Both the position numbers and the translations under genes were made by a program. From Bacteroidota bacterium (GTDB lineage Bacteria > Bacteroidota > Bacteroidia > Flavobacteriales > Weeksellaceae), in the NCBI GenBank assembly GCA_023448955.1, contig JAEXJU010000229.1, positions 1-5,284 of the forward strand: a stretch of 5,284 nucleotides of DNA, read 5' to 3'. Below the pieces are notes generated by a model, which was given only the letters and a program-made list of their open reading frames with translations, did not search any database and had not been told where the DNA came from. Positions 1-5,049 of the stretch are shown here, piece after piece (position 1 is the first letter of the stretch; each line of letters starts with the position of its first letter).

Positions 1-1347
1 AACGATGATGCCGAATTCAAAAGAACATTTTTGCTGGAAAATGGAGAAGTGACTTATAAAAATAATTCCAAAAGACACGACTACAAACAATCGGAAATCG
101 GAACGCCGGATTATTCTGACCTGAAACTCCATCAATATATCTCCGTAATAGAAGTGGCCAACCCAATGCACAGCCTATGGAGTGACGGGCGATGGAACAA
201 GCTGACAATGGCGCACGGTTGCTATTGGGGCAAATGTACCTTCTGCGATATTTCGCTGGATTATATCAAAATCTATGAACCGATTTCTGCCAAAATTTTG
301 GTGGACAGAATGGAAGAACTCATCCAGCAGACCGGAGAAACCGGCTTTCACTTTGTGGACGAAGCCGCACCGCCGGCTCTGATGCGGGAAGTCGCTCTTG
401 AGATTCTTAGGAGAAATCTTGTTGTGACCTGGTGGACAAACATCCGTTTTGAGAAAAGCTTTACCCGGGATCTTTGTTTCCTGCTGAAACTTTCCGGCTG
501 CATCGCCGTTTCCGGCGGACTGGAAGTTGCCAGTGACCGTCTTCTGAAACTCATTGACAAAGGCGTTTCTGTAGAACAGGTAGCGAGAGTTACACGGCAT
601 TTTACCGAAGCCGGAATTATGGTTCACGCTTATCTAATGTACGGCTACCCGACTCAGACTGTTCAGGAAACCGTAAACTCTTTGGAGATGGTTCGGCAGC
701 TGTTTGAGATGGGCGTTTTGCAAAGCGGCTTCTGGCACCAGTTTGCAATGACGGCGCACTCACCAGTAGGGCAAAATCCACAGGAGTTTGGCGTGACACC
801 TATTTTGCAGGAGATTCAGTTTGCGAATAATGATGTGGATTTTATTGATAAAACCGGCATTGACCACGGAAAATTCGGGTTTGGTCTTAAGAAATCGCTT
901 TTCAATTATATGCACGGAATCAACTTTGATCTACCGTTGCAGGAATGGTTTGATTTTAAAATCCCGAGAACAACCATTCATCCCGATTACATTCACGATT
1001 GTCTGGTGAATGAAGAAGAATTCAGCTTCAAAGCCAATTCTAAAGTGATTTTTACCGAAACCAATGCTCTGGCAAATCATATCATCAAAACCAAAAAAGG
1101 CAATTCGTGGAATGTGACACAGCTCACTTTCCATCTCAAAACCAATATTGTAAAAATTGAACTGGATCAGGCAAAAGCACAGTGGCTTCTTGAGATTATC
1201 AGCGCATACAGCATAGAAAATCCGGGGAAACTGACCCTTCAGCAACTTAAGGATCTGTACGAAAATAATTTTGAAGACTTTGAACTGTTCTGGTTTTCCA
1301 AACCGGTTCAGCAACTGAAAGAAAATGGTATTATTCTGAGTTTGTAA
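1..1347 (+). CDS. Radical SAM protein, C-terminal part (5' end outside window), probably of the B12-binding-domain type
   Basis: The reading frame is open from base 1, so the TTG at 31 is not a credible start; 448 residues are visible, numbered here from the first codon of the window. Cys74, Cys79 and Cys82 form the motif GCYWGKCTFC, a CX4CX2C variant of the CX3CX2C motif that binds the 4Fe-4S cluster and lets the enzyme cleave S-adenosylmethionine into a 5'-deoxyadenosyl radical. Further core motifs are FVDEAAPP (about 118-125) and SGGLE (171-175), the latter in the usual SAM-contacting position, then a barrel strand around HAYLMYGYPTQT. Roughly 90 codons precede the Cys motif in related shorter proteins, but members with an N-terminal cobalamin-binding domain are longer; the missing part would decide this. 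About 180 C-terminal residues after the barrel match no domain I recognise. Substrate unknown. Composition is host-like. The class is confident, the B12 domain is inferred. Confidence 0.88.
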   Translation, partial: NDDAEFKRTFLLENGEVTYKNNSKRHDYKQSEIGTPDYSDLKLHQYISVIEVANPMHSLWSDGRWNKLTMAHGCYWGKCTFCDISLDYIKIYEPISAKILVDRMEELIQQTGETGFHFVDEAAPPALMREVALEILRRNLVVTWWTNIRFEKSFTRDLCFLLKLSGCIAVSGGLEVASDRLLKLIDKGVSVEQVARVTRHFTEAGIMVHAYLMYGYPTQTVQETVNSLEMVRQLFEMGVLQSGFWHQFAMTAHSPVGQNPQEFGVTPILQEIQFANNDVDFIDKTGIDHGKFGFGLKKSLFNYMHGINFDLPLQEWFDFKIPRTTIHPDYIHDCLVNEEEFSFKANSKVIFTETNALANHIIKTKKGNSWNVTQLTFHLKTNIVKIELDQAKAQWLLEIISAYSIENPGKLTLQQLKDLYENNFEDFELFWFSKPVQQLKENGIILSL

Positions 1348-1374
1348 AATGCTTTTGCTTAGATTTAAAAGATT

Positions 1375-1453
1375 ATTTCTCGCTGATTTTAGAGATTCAG
1401 CAGATGGATTCGTCATTATAAATGTGAAAAATTTGTTTAATCTGCGGGAAAAT
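1375..1453. repeat. Short intergenic element with imperfect inverted ends
   Basis: The left end ATTTCTCGCTGATT (1375-1388) and the reverse complement of the right end AATCTGCGGGAAAAT (1439-1453) agree at 12 of 14 positions with one gap, giving a unit of about 79 bp. Inside, GCTGA (1382-1386) and TCAGC (1397-1401) can pair as well. The wording 'TTTAATCTGCGGGAAA' resembles a family of dispersed intergenic repeats (CGCAGATT / AATCTGCG type) that I recall from Chryseobacterium-like genomes. The rest of 1348-1553 shows no gene I can support. Copy number cannot be judged from one window. Confidence 0.45.
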
Positions 1454-1525
1454 ATTAAAAACGCCATAATAAAGCCCAATGCAATTGATATTGATAATCG
1501 CTTTTCCTAAATCTTACTAAAGAAA

Positions 1526-1549
1526 AATCCCGAAAACAATTTCGGGATT
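1526..1549 (-). terminator. Rho-independent terminator of the FKBP gene, possibly bidirectional
   Basis: AATCCCGAAA (1526-1535) and TTTCGGGATT (1540-1549) form a perfect 10-bp stem with the four-base loop ACAA. On the minus strand the stem is followed by TTTTCT and begins four bases after the FKBP stop codon. On the plus strand it is followed by ATATTTATTT, so it could also stop transcripts from the radical SAM gene that ends about 180 bases upstream. Confidence 0.85.
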
Positions 1550-1553
1550 ATAT

Positions 1554-1988
1554 TTATTTGATACCTAACAGTTCCACTTCAAAGATCAACGTGCTGTTGG
1601 GGCCTATTTCTTTACTGATCTGTTCCTCGCCATACGCCAGATTGGGTGGCAATGTCAGTTTCCATTTGCTGCCCACAGGCATCAGCTGTAAGCCTTCCGT
1701 CCAGCCGGAGATCACCCTGTTTAGCGGAAAAGATGCCGGTTTGCCACGCTTCACAGAGCTGTCGAAGACTGCACCTGCGATCGTTGTGCCGTGGTAATGC
1801 ACGGTTACCGTGTCTTTCGCTTTTGGTTTTGCGCCCTCGCCTTCCGTGATGATCTCATATTGTAATCCGCTTGGTAAGGTCACTACACCCTCTTTCGCAG
1901 CGTTGGCTTCCATATACGCTTTCCCGTCGTTCAGGTTTTTCTCTGCCAATGCTTTTTTCTTTTTTAATAATAAATCTGCAACACCCAT
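1554..1988 (-). CDS. FKBP-type peptidyl-prolyl cis-trans isomerase, cytoplasmic
   Basis: A 144-residue protein that should catalyse cis-trans isomerisation of Xaa-Pro bonds and help protein folding. A short charged, helical N-terminus (1-34, starting MGVADLLLKKKK) precedes the linker LPSGLQYEI and one complete FKBP domain from about 50 to 144. Recognisable pocket residues are Tyr65 (in VHYHGT), Phe75 and Asp76 (in VFDSS), Val92-Ile93 and Trp96 (in RVISGWTEGLQ), and the Tyr in LAYGE; the domain ends with TLIFEVELLGIK. All usual ligand-pocket positions appear intact, so the enzyme should be active. There is no signal peptide or lipobox, which separates it from periplasmic FkpA-like proteins; the N-terminal helical part is much shorter than the dimerisation domain of FklB/FkpA. 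It stands alone, with its own terminator at 1526-1549 and a promoter candidate at 2008-2015. The start ATG (1986-1988) is the natural one; no Shine-Dalgarno site is seen. Confidence 0.95.
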   Translation of the reverse strand: MGVADLLLKKKKALAEKNLNDGKAYMEANAAKEGVVTLPSGLQYEIITEGEGAKPKAKDTVTVHYHGTTIAGAVFDSSVKRGKPASFPLNRVISGWTEGLQLMPVGSKWKLTLPPNLAYGEEQISKEIGPNSTLIFEVELLGIK

Positions 1989-2007
1989 AATGTCTTGTTT
2001 AAGGACA

Positions 2008-2015
2008 CAAAAATA
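2008..2015 (-). promoter_or_regulatory. Candidate -7 box of the FKBP promoter
   Basis: On the minus strand the sequence reads TATTTTTG, an exact match to the Bacteroidota -7 consensus TAnnTTTG. It lies about 20 bases upstream of the FKBP start and would give a short leader of roughly 10-15 bases. The region where a -33 TTG/TTTG would lie is occupied by the T-tract of the neighbouring terminator and shows no clear match, so this rests on the -7 box and position alone. Confidence 0.45.
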
Positions 2016-2019
2016 AGGT

Positions 2020-2054
2020 TTTAAAAATAAAAAAAAGCGGTCACCGTGACCGCT
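2020..2054 (-). terminator. Strong rho-independent terminator of the DUF6261-like gene
   Basis: AGCGGTCA (2036-2043) and TGACCGCT (2047-2054) form a perfect 8-bp GC-rich stem with a three-base loop. On the minus strand it is followed by a run of eight T, an A and five more T (2036 down to 2023). It starts six bases after the stop codon at 2061-2063. It insulates the FKBP gene, so the two minus-strand genes are separate transcription units. Confidence 0.92.
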
Positions 2055-2060
2055 GATAGT

Positions 2061-2768
2061 TTATTGAGGAGGATTTGTATTTGCCTGCGCATCCGGAAGG
2101 TTAGAATTCTTTGCCGCCTTTACCAGTTCATTCACATCGGCGTAGAGCAGCTTCCAGTCGGCTACATCTTTCATTGCCGTGATGAGGCCAAGCAGGGATT
2201 TCAGGGATTTTTCCAGATCTTTCCTGATGGCGGAAGCCGACTTCATTGTCCGGAGATCAGCATTGGCAGAAGCCTGCTCTGCAAACATTGCCTCGAATGC
2301 CGCGTGCTTCGTTTTCATATCTGTGAAAGCATCAGTCAGTGACAGTGCGTTGATCTTCGCTATATTCTCCGGTTTTTCCAGCTCTTCGATCAGCTTTTTC
2401 ATCTGGGCGGTTTCTGATGAGTAGCTCAGTTTGTAAAGCTCCAGCCCAAAGAGTTTAAAAATCTGATAGAGCTCTTCGGCAGATTGGTGATTGGCCACAG
2501 AAGACAGCCTTCTGTAACCATTGAGAAATCCTTTCAGATTGGAAAAAGAAATGTCCCGTTCTTTGTCTGCCTCTGCAACATTATCGCCTTTTCCGCTGTA
2601 GATCAGCTTGGCATAGACGATATCATAATCTGCATACTTCGTTTTGGTTTCTGCAACCAGCGGATGATCTTTAATAACACGATAAGTGCCGGAATCTGAC
2701 AGATTGATGATTCTCTGAGTAAGCGTAGCCAAATCTTTAGTACTCAATTTTGATAGTGTAATTTTCAT
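2061..2768 (-). CDS. DUF6261-like protein of unknown function
   Basis: A 235-residue protein beginning MKITLSKLSTKDLATLTQRI. From memory this N-terminus, followed by a YADYDIVYAKLIYSGKG stretch and an acidic/basic KERDISF segment, fits the Bacteroidota family DUF6261, which has no assigned biochemical role; I could not confirm this by search. The sequence is almost entirely predicted helix (long amphipathic runs such as KKLIEELEKPENIAKINAL and KDLEKSLKSLLGLITAMKD). It has no signal peptide, membrane segment, cysteine cluster or catalytic motif that I can see, and ends in a flexible Asn/Pro tail (NTNPPQ). The helical-bundle look suggests a binding or structural protein rather than an enzyme, but that is inference. 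Codon use and GC content are like the FKBP and atpC genes, so it looks like host chromosome. It is monocistronic, with a terminator at 2020-2054 and a promoter candidate at 2841-2848; start ATG at 2766-2768. Confidence 0.85.
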   Translation of the reverse strand: MKITLSKLSTKDLATLTQRIINLSDSGTYRVIKDHPLVAETKTKYADYDIVYAKLIYSGKGDNVAEADKERDISFSNLKGFLNGYRRLSSVANHQSAEELYQIFKLFGLELYKLSYSSETAQMKKLIEELEKPENIAKINALSLTDAFTDMKTKHAAFEAMFAEQASANADLRTMKSASAIRKDLEKSLKSLLGLITAMKDVADWKLLYADVNELVKAAKNSNLPDAQANTNPPQ

Positions 2769-2840
2769 ACATTTAATGTTTTTATTGTTAATAATTTTAT
2801 TTTTTAGCGAAATAAATGTATAAAAAATATCATTTACTTA

Positions 2841-2848
2841 CAAAACTA
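2841..2848 (-). promoter_or_regulatory. Candidate -7 box of the DUF6261-like gene
   Basis: The minus strand reads TAGTTTTG, an exact match to TAnnTTTG, 72 bases upstream of the start codon, predicting a leader of about 65 bases that is very AT-rich. No clear -33 TTG is visible at the expected distance. The upstream side of this box runs directly into the repeat array starting at 2851, so the array occupies the -33 region of this promoter. Confidence 0.4.
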
Positions 2849-2850
2849 TA

Positions 2851-3018
2851 GTCGGGAAACCTTTGTAAAAGTCATTTTGTTTCCCGCAGACCGTGGGAAA
2901 GCTCCGTCAAAGTCATTTGGTTACAAAACCCTCGTTTGGAAACCAAAGTAAAAGTCATTTTGTTACAAAACGAGGGTTTTGTGACTTCCGTCAAAGTTAT
3001 GTAGCTTAGAAACCGAGG
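2851..3018. repeat. Four-copy direct repeat array, ~42-bp period, each unit able to fold
   Basis: A shared core of the form GTMAAAGTYATKTRGYT begins at 2865, 2906, 2948 and 2990, giving periods of 41, 42 and 42 bases. Full units run about 2851-2892, 2893-2933, 2934-2975 and 2976-3018, with a decayed G/T-rich fifth partial copy (GTTTTGG) to about 3047. Units contain hairpins: CGGGAAAC (2853-2860) with GTTTCCCG (2879-2886); AAAA-GTCA-TTTT within the core; GTTACAAAAC (2962-2971) with GTTTTGTGAC (2976-2985, one G-T pair). There is no unique spacer between units, so it is not a CRISPR. It lies between the divergent DUF6261-like gene and the ATPase operon, at the point where GC content drops. Function unknown. 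Confidence 0.75.
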
Positions 3019-3086
3019 GTTTTGGGGTTTTGGAAGGTTTTGGTTTGAAGAATAAAAAAAACATAAAAAGATTCATTTAGTTGTAG

Positions 3087-3168
3087 TAAATTTGGATGTT
3101 TGATAAAAAACAATATATTAATATTTAATAATTCAAATTGAAATCGTATTTTGTTTGATAATTATTTG
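3087..3168 (+). promoter_or_regulatory. Leader and candidate promoters of the ATPase-nuclease operon
   Basis: TAAATTTG at 3087-3094 matches the TAnnTTTG -7 consensus exactly and would give a leader of about 95 bases, but has no clear -33 box. A second possibility is TTG (3138-3140), 20 bases, then ATTATTTG (3161-3168), which matches six of eight consensus positions only in part and would give a leader of about 20 bases. Two short palindromes lie between them: ATATTAATAT (3115-3124) and TTCAA-A-TTGAA (3132-3142), possible operator sites. An A-rich stretch, not a Shine-Dalgarno site, precedes the start codon. Confidence 0.35.
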
Positions 3169-3193
3169 CTCAAAATTTAATGAAAAATAAAAA

Positions 3194-4459
3194 ATGGAAA
3201 CAATCTATATTGAAAATTTTGCTGGGATTAAAAAAATGGATTTTGAATTTAAATCCATAAATGTTCTTATCGGACCTCAAGGTTCAGGAAAGAGTGTAAC
3301 AGTTAAGCTTCTGTATTTTTTTAAAAATTTTATTAACGAAATAGTTAAAAACATTGAAAATGAAGAATCAAAAAGAGATTTAGACAAGAATCAAAAAGAA
3401 ATATTTATAAATTTTTTCCCTAAAGAAACTTGGCCAAAAGATAACTTCACTATTACTTATACAAACAACGAGACATCTATTTCTTTAAAAAAAGATGATT
3501 CAAAAATAATTTTTGAATATTCCGAAAATCTGAAAAAGCTATTAACAAAGTGTAAAAAAATTTATTCTACTGAAAAATTAAAACTAATTGAAGATCACAA
3601 AATTTCAAGTTTTAGAATTAAAAGAGAATTAAGCACAAAAATTAATAGGTGTATTCAAGACGAATTAGGCGCTGAGTCAACATTTGAACAATTTTTTATT
3701 CCTGCGGGGAGAAGTTTTTTTGCAAATATTCAAAGTACTATTTTTTCATTCTTGAGTGATAATAGATCGCTAGATCCTTTTCTTATTGAATTTGGATCCT
3801 TTTATGAAAGTTTAAAAAGATATTATAATGATGTAATTACTAGTAGTAACAATTTTAATAATTCTCAACAAAGACAAGATAAAGAGTTTGATGATTTAAT
3901 TTCGCAAATTCTTAATAGTAGTTACTTAAGAGAGAAAGAAAAAGACTATTTAGTACATAAAGATAATCGTAAAGTTAATCTAACTAATGCATCATCTGGG
4001 CAGCAAGAAACTTTACCCTTAATAATTATATTAAAGGCATTAAACTATATTAGTTCTTCTGGTGGAGGCTTTACATTATATATTGAAGAACCTGAGGCGC
4101 ATTTATTTCCAACAGCTCAAAAGAAAATTATTGAATTATTAGCTAGAACTTTTAATAATCAAAATAGAAATTTTCAAATTTTTATTACCACACATAGTCC
4201 TTACATCTTATCATCTTTTAATAATTTAATATATGCTGGTAACTTGGCTGAAAATGTTAAATACACTAAACAAGTTGAAGAGGTAATATCCTCAAAAGAA
4301 TACCTAGAGAGTTATCTATTCAGTGTTTATTCATTAAAAAATAATATAAAAAGCTCTCTTATGGATGAAGAAACAAAACTAATCTCTTCAACAATTTTGG
4401 ATTCTGTTTCTGAAGATATTTCTTTAGAATTTGATAAACTATTAAATATTGAATTCTAA
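3194..4459 (+). CDS. AAA/ABC-type ATPase (AAA_15/AAA_21, OLD-like head without TOPRIM), putative defence sensor or motor
   Basis: A 421-residue protein with a complete SMC/OLD-like split ATPase head. The N-terminus (METIYIENFAGIKKMDFEF) is the typical first strands, followed by Walker A GPQGSGKS (27-34). The signature loop is SSGQQE (267-272), the Walker B region is FTLYIEEPEAHLFP (293-306), with Glu298 where Asp is more usual and Glu299 as likely catalytic base, and the switch histidine is His334 in TTHSPYIL. The roughly 230 residues between the two halves are Lys/Glu-rich and helical and may form a short arm or dimer interface. Only about 85 residues follow the switch, too few for the TOPRIM nuclease of OLD or GajA, so nuclease activity must come from another protein; the next gene is an obvious candidate. 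An in-frame TAA at 3188-3190 makes ATG 3194 the only reasonable start. AT content is far higher than in neighbours, suggesting transfer. Relatives include PtuA and AriA ATPases; the precise family is unassigned. Confidence 0.88.
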   Translation: METIYIENFAGIKKMDFEFKSINVLIGPQGSGKSVTVKLLYFFKNFINEIVKNIENEESKRDLDKNQKEIFINFFPKETWPKDNFTITYTNNETSISLKKDDSKIIFEYSENLKKLLTKCKKIYSTEKLKLIEDHKISSFRIKRELSTKINRCIQDELGAESTFEQFFIPAGRSFFANIQSTIFSFLSDNRSLDPFLIEFGSFYESLKRYYNDVITSSNNFNNSQQRQDKEFDDLISQILNSSYLREKEKDYLVHKDNRKVNLTNASSGQQETLPLIIILKALNYISSSGGGFTLYIEEPEAHLFPTAQKKIIELLARTFNNQNRNFQIFITTHSPYILSSFNNLIYAGNLAENVKYTKQVEEVISSKEYLESYLFSVYSLKNNIKSSLMDEETKLISSTILDSVSEDISLEFDKLLNIEF

Positions 4460-4860
4460 TGGCCTGCAGAAAAATATCAAATCAAAAAATTTTCGTTTAT
4501 CAGGAAAATAGAAGTAAACTTACACTAGAAAATACCGATAGAATTGACTCTATAAGTATAGTTGTAGATGGATGCGAGATTAATGATGATTCTATTCGAT
4601 GTGATTTTATGCATATTGCAAAAGAAATTGAATTTTATATTGAGCTTAAAGGGCAGGATATTAAGCATGCGGTTGGTCAAATTGAATGTACAATAAAGAG
4701 ACTAAGTGCTGATGCACAAAATAAACAAAAAAAAGCGTATATAATTTGTACTAGAAGTCCACTATCTTCAACTAAAGTGCAGAATTATAAATATCATTTC
4801 AAGAAAAATTATAATTCTGAATTCATATTGAAAAGTTCGCCTTGTAAAGATAGATATTAA
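4459..4860 (+). CDS. Small protein with PD-(D/E)XK-like nuclease signature, putative effector of the ATPase
   Basis: A 133-residue protein I do not recognise as a named family. The central part reads like a PD-(D/E)XK nuclease core: Asp49 in RCDFM, then after 12 residues a hydrophobic strand ending in Glu62-Leu63-Lys64 (EFYIELKG), then a helix containing Gln74 (HAVGQIE), as in many small nucleases of this fold. Glu40 could supply the acidic residue of the first helix. The second half (AYIICTRSPL, then YKYHFKKNY) fits the last strand and helix of the fold. No HNH, TOPRIM, HEPN or membrane segment is seen. The start ATG shares one base with the ATPase stop (TAATG, 4457-4461) and has no room for its own promoter, so translation is probably coupled and the products made together. 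Nuclease activity and partnership are inferred from motif order and context; an alternative is a non-catalytic binding partner. Confidence 0.72.
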   Translation: MACRKISNQKIFVYQENRSKLTLENTDRIDSISIVVDGCEINDDSIRCDFMHIAKEIEFYIELKGQDIKHAVGQIECTIKRLSADAQNKQKKAYIICTRSPLSSTKVQNYKYHFKKNYNSEFILKSSPCKDRY

Positions 4861-4875
4861 AAAAAACTGCAAACA

Positions 4876-4910
4876 TACTGATTACAAAGTCTTATGTCTT
4901 ATAATCAGTA
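4876..4910 (+). other. Hairpin in the 3' region of the ATPase-nuclease operon
   Basis: TACTGATTA (4876-4884) pairs perfectly with TAATCAGTA (4902-4910); after a one-by-one mismatch zone, AAG (4887-4889) can pair with CTT (4898-4900), leaving the loop TCTTATGT. It starts 15 bases after the nuclease stop. It lacks a T-run on the plus strand, so it is not a classical terminator; it may stabilise the 3' end of the message or be a recombination or binding site. Confidence 0.45.
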
Positions 4911-4925
4911 CAAATAACTTAGTAA

Positions 4926-4949
4926 AAAACCTGCTCCACAGAAGGTTTT
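4926..4949 (+). terminator. Probable terminator of the ATPase-nuclease operon
   Basis: AAAACCT (4926-4932) pairs perfectly with AGGTTTT (4943-4949) around a ten-base loop, with the T-run forming the 3' side of the stem. Short A/T-flanked CC-GG stems of this shape are common ends of transcripts in flavobacteria as I recall. It lies 65 bases after the nuclease stop. The stem is weak, so some read-through to the stronger hairpin at 5004-5029 is likely. Confidence 0.5.
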
Positions 4950-5003
4950 CAAATTACAATATAATAATCAAATAGAGCTTAATTTAAATATCTAGTCCCA
5001 AAA

Positions 5004-5029
5004 AAAGCGAACCATCACTGGTTCGCTTT
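5004..5029 (-). terminator. atpC terminator: Terminator of the ATP synthase (atpC) transcript, possibly bidirectional
   Basis: AAAGCGAACC (5004-5013) and GGTTCGCTTT (5020-5029) form a perfect 10-bp stem with the six-base loop ATCACT (plus strand). On the minus strand the stem ends in seven T (5006 down to 5000). It begins 20 bases after the atpC stop. For plus-strand transcripts from the nuclease gene it is followed by CTTATTG, so it may act as a back-up terminator between the convergent units. Confidence 0.88.
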
Positions 5030-5049
5030 CTTATTGTTGTTGTCCGGGA

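Larger units (their letters stand above)
3033..4949. other. AT-rich accessory segment carrying the ATPase-nuclease pair
   Basis: From about 3050 to 4990 the DNA is markedly richer in A and T than the genes on either side, with codons dominated by AAA, AAT, GAA, TTA and ATT. The flanks (radical SAM, FKBP, DUF6261-like, atpC) use more GC-rich codons. The segment lies between the promoter/repeat zone of one host gene and the terminator of the ATP synthase operon. The nine-base GAAGGTTTT occurs in direct orientation at 3033-3041 and 4941-4949, just outside the two genes; this could be a target-site duplication or chance. No integrase, transposase or tRNA is visible, so the boundaries and mode of acquisition are inferred. 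Confidence 0.5.

Noticed and set aside
31..33. TTG as start codon of the radical SAM gene
   Set aside because: The frame remains open to the window edge and the protein is clearly longer at its N-terminus.
175..627. 150-residue minus-strand reading frame
   Set aside because: It is antisense to the conserved radical SAM core and shows no protein family features.
931..1479. 182-residue minus-strand reading frame
   Set aside because: It is a shadow of the radical SAM gene, whose motifs are certain, and its translation has low-complexity Phe/Ile-rich content without recognisable motifs.
1951..1966. Programmed -1 frameshift in the FKBP gene (A AAA AAG in the dnaX-like frame)
   Set aside because: The heptamer is in the right phase, but it encodes an ordinary Lys-rich helix, no stimulatory structure is obvious, and the shifted product would lose the FKBP domain.
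2046..2342. Plus-strand reading frame opposite the DUF6261-like gene
   Set aside because: It begins inside the terminator stem and is a shadow of the minus-strand gene.
2851..3018. CRISPR array
   Set aside because: The copies are diverged and continuous, with no unique spacers between identical repeats, and there are no cas genes in the window.
2769..3193. Retron-type non-coding RNA upstream of the ATPase
   Set aside because: Some retrons use ATPase-nuclease effectors and the region folds, but no reverse transcriptase gene is present in the window.
3194..4459. OLD-family nuclease or GajA
   Set aside because: Only about 85 residues follow the switch histidine, and no TOPRIM acidic motifs are seen.
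4459..4860. PtuB-like HNH partner, which would make this a Septu system
   Set aside because: No HNH motif or zinc-binding cysteine pairs are visible; the motif order fits PD-(D/E)XK instead.
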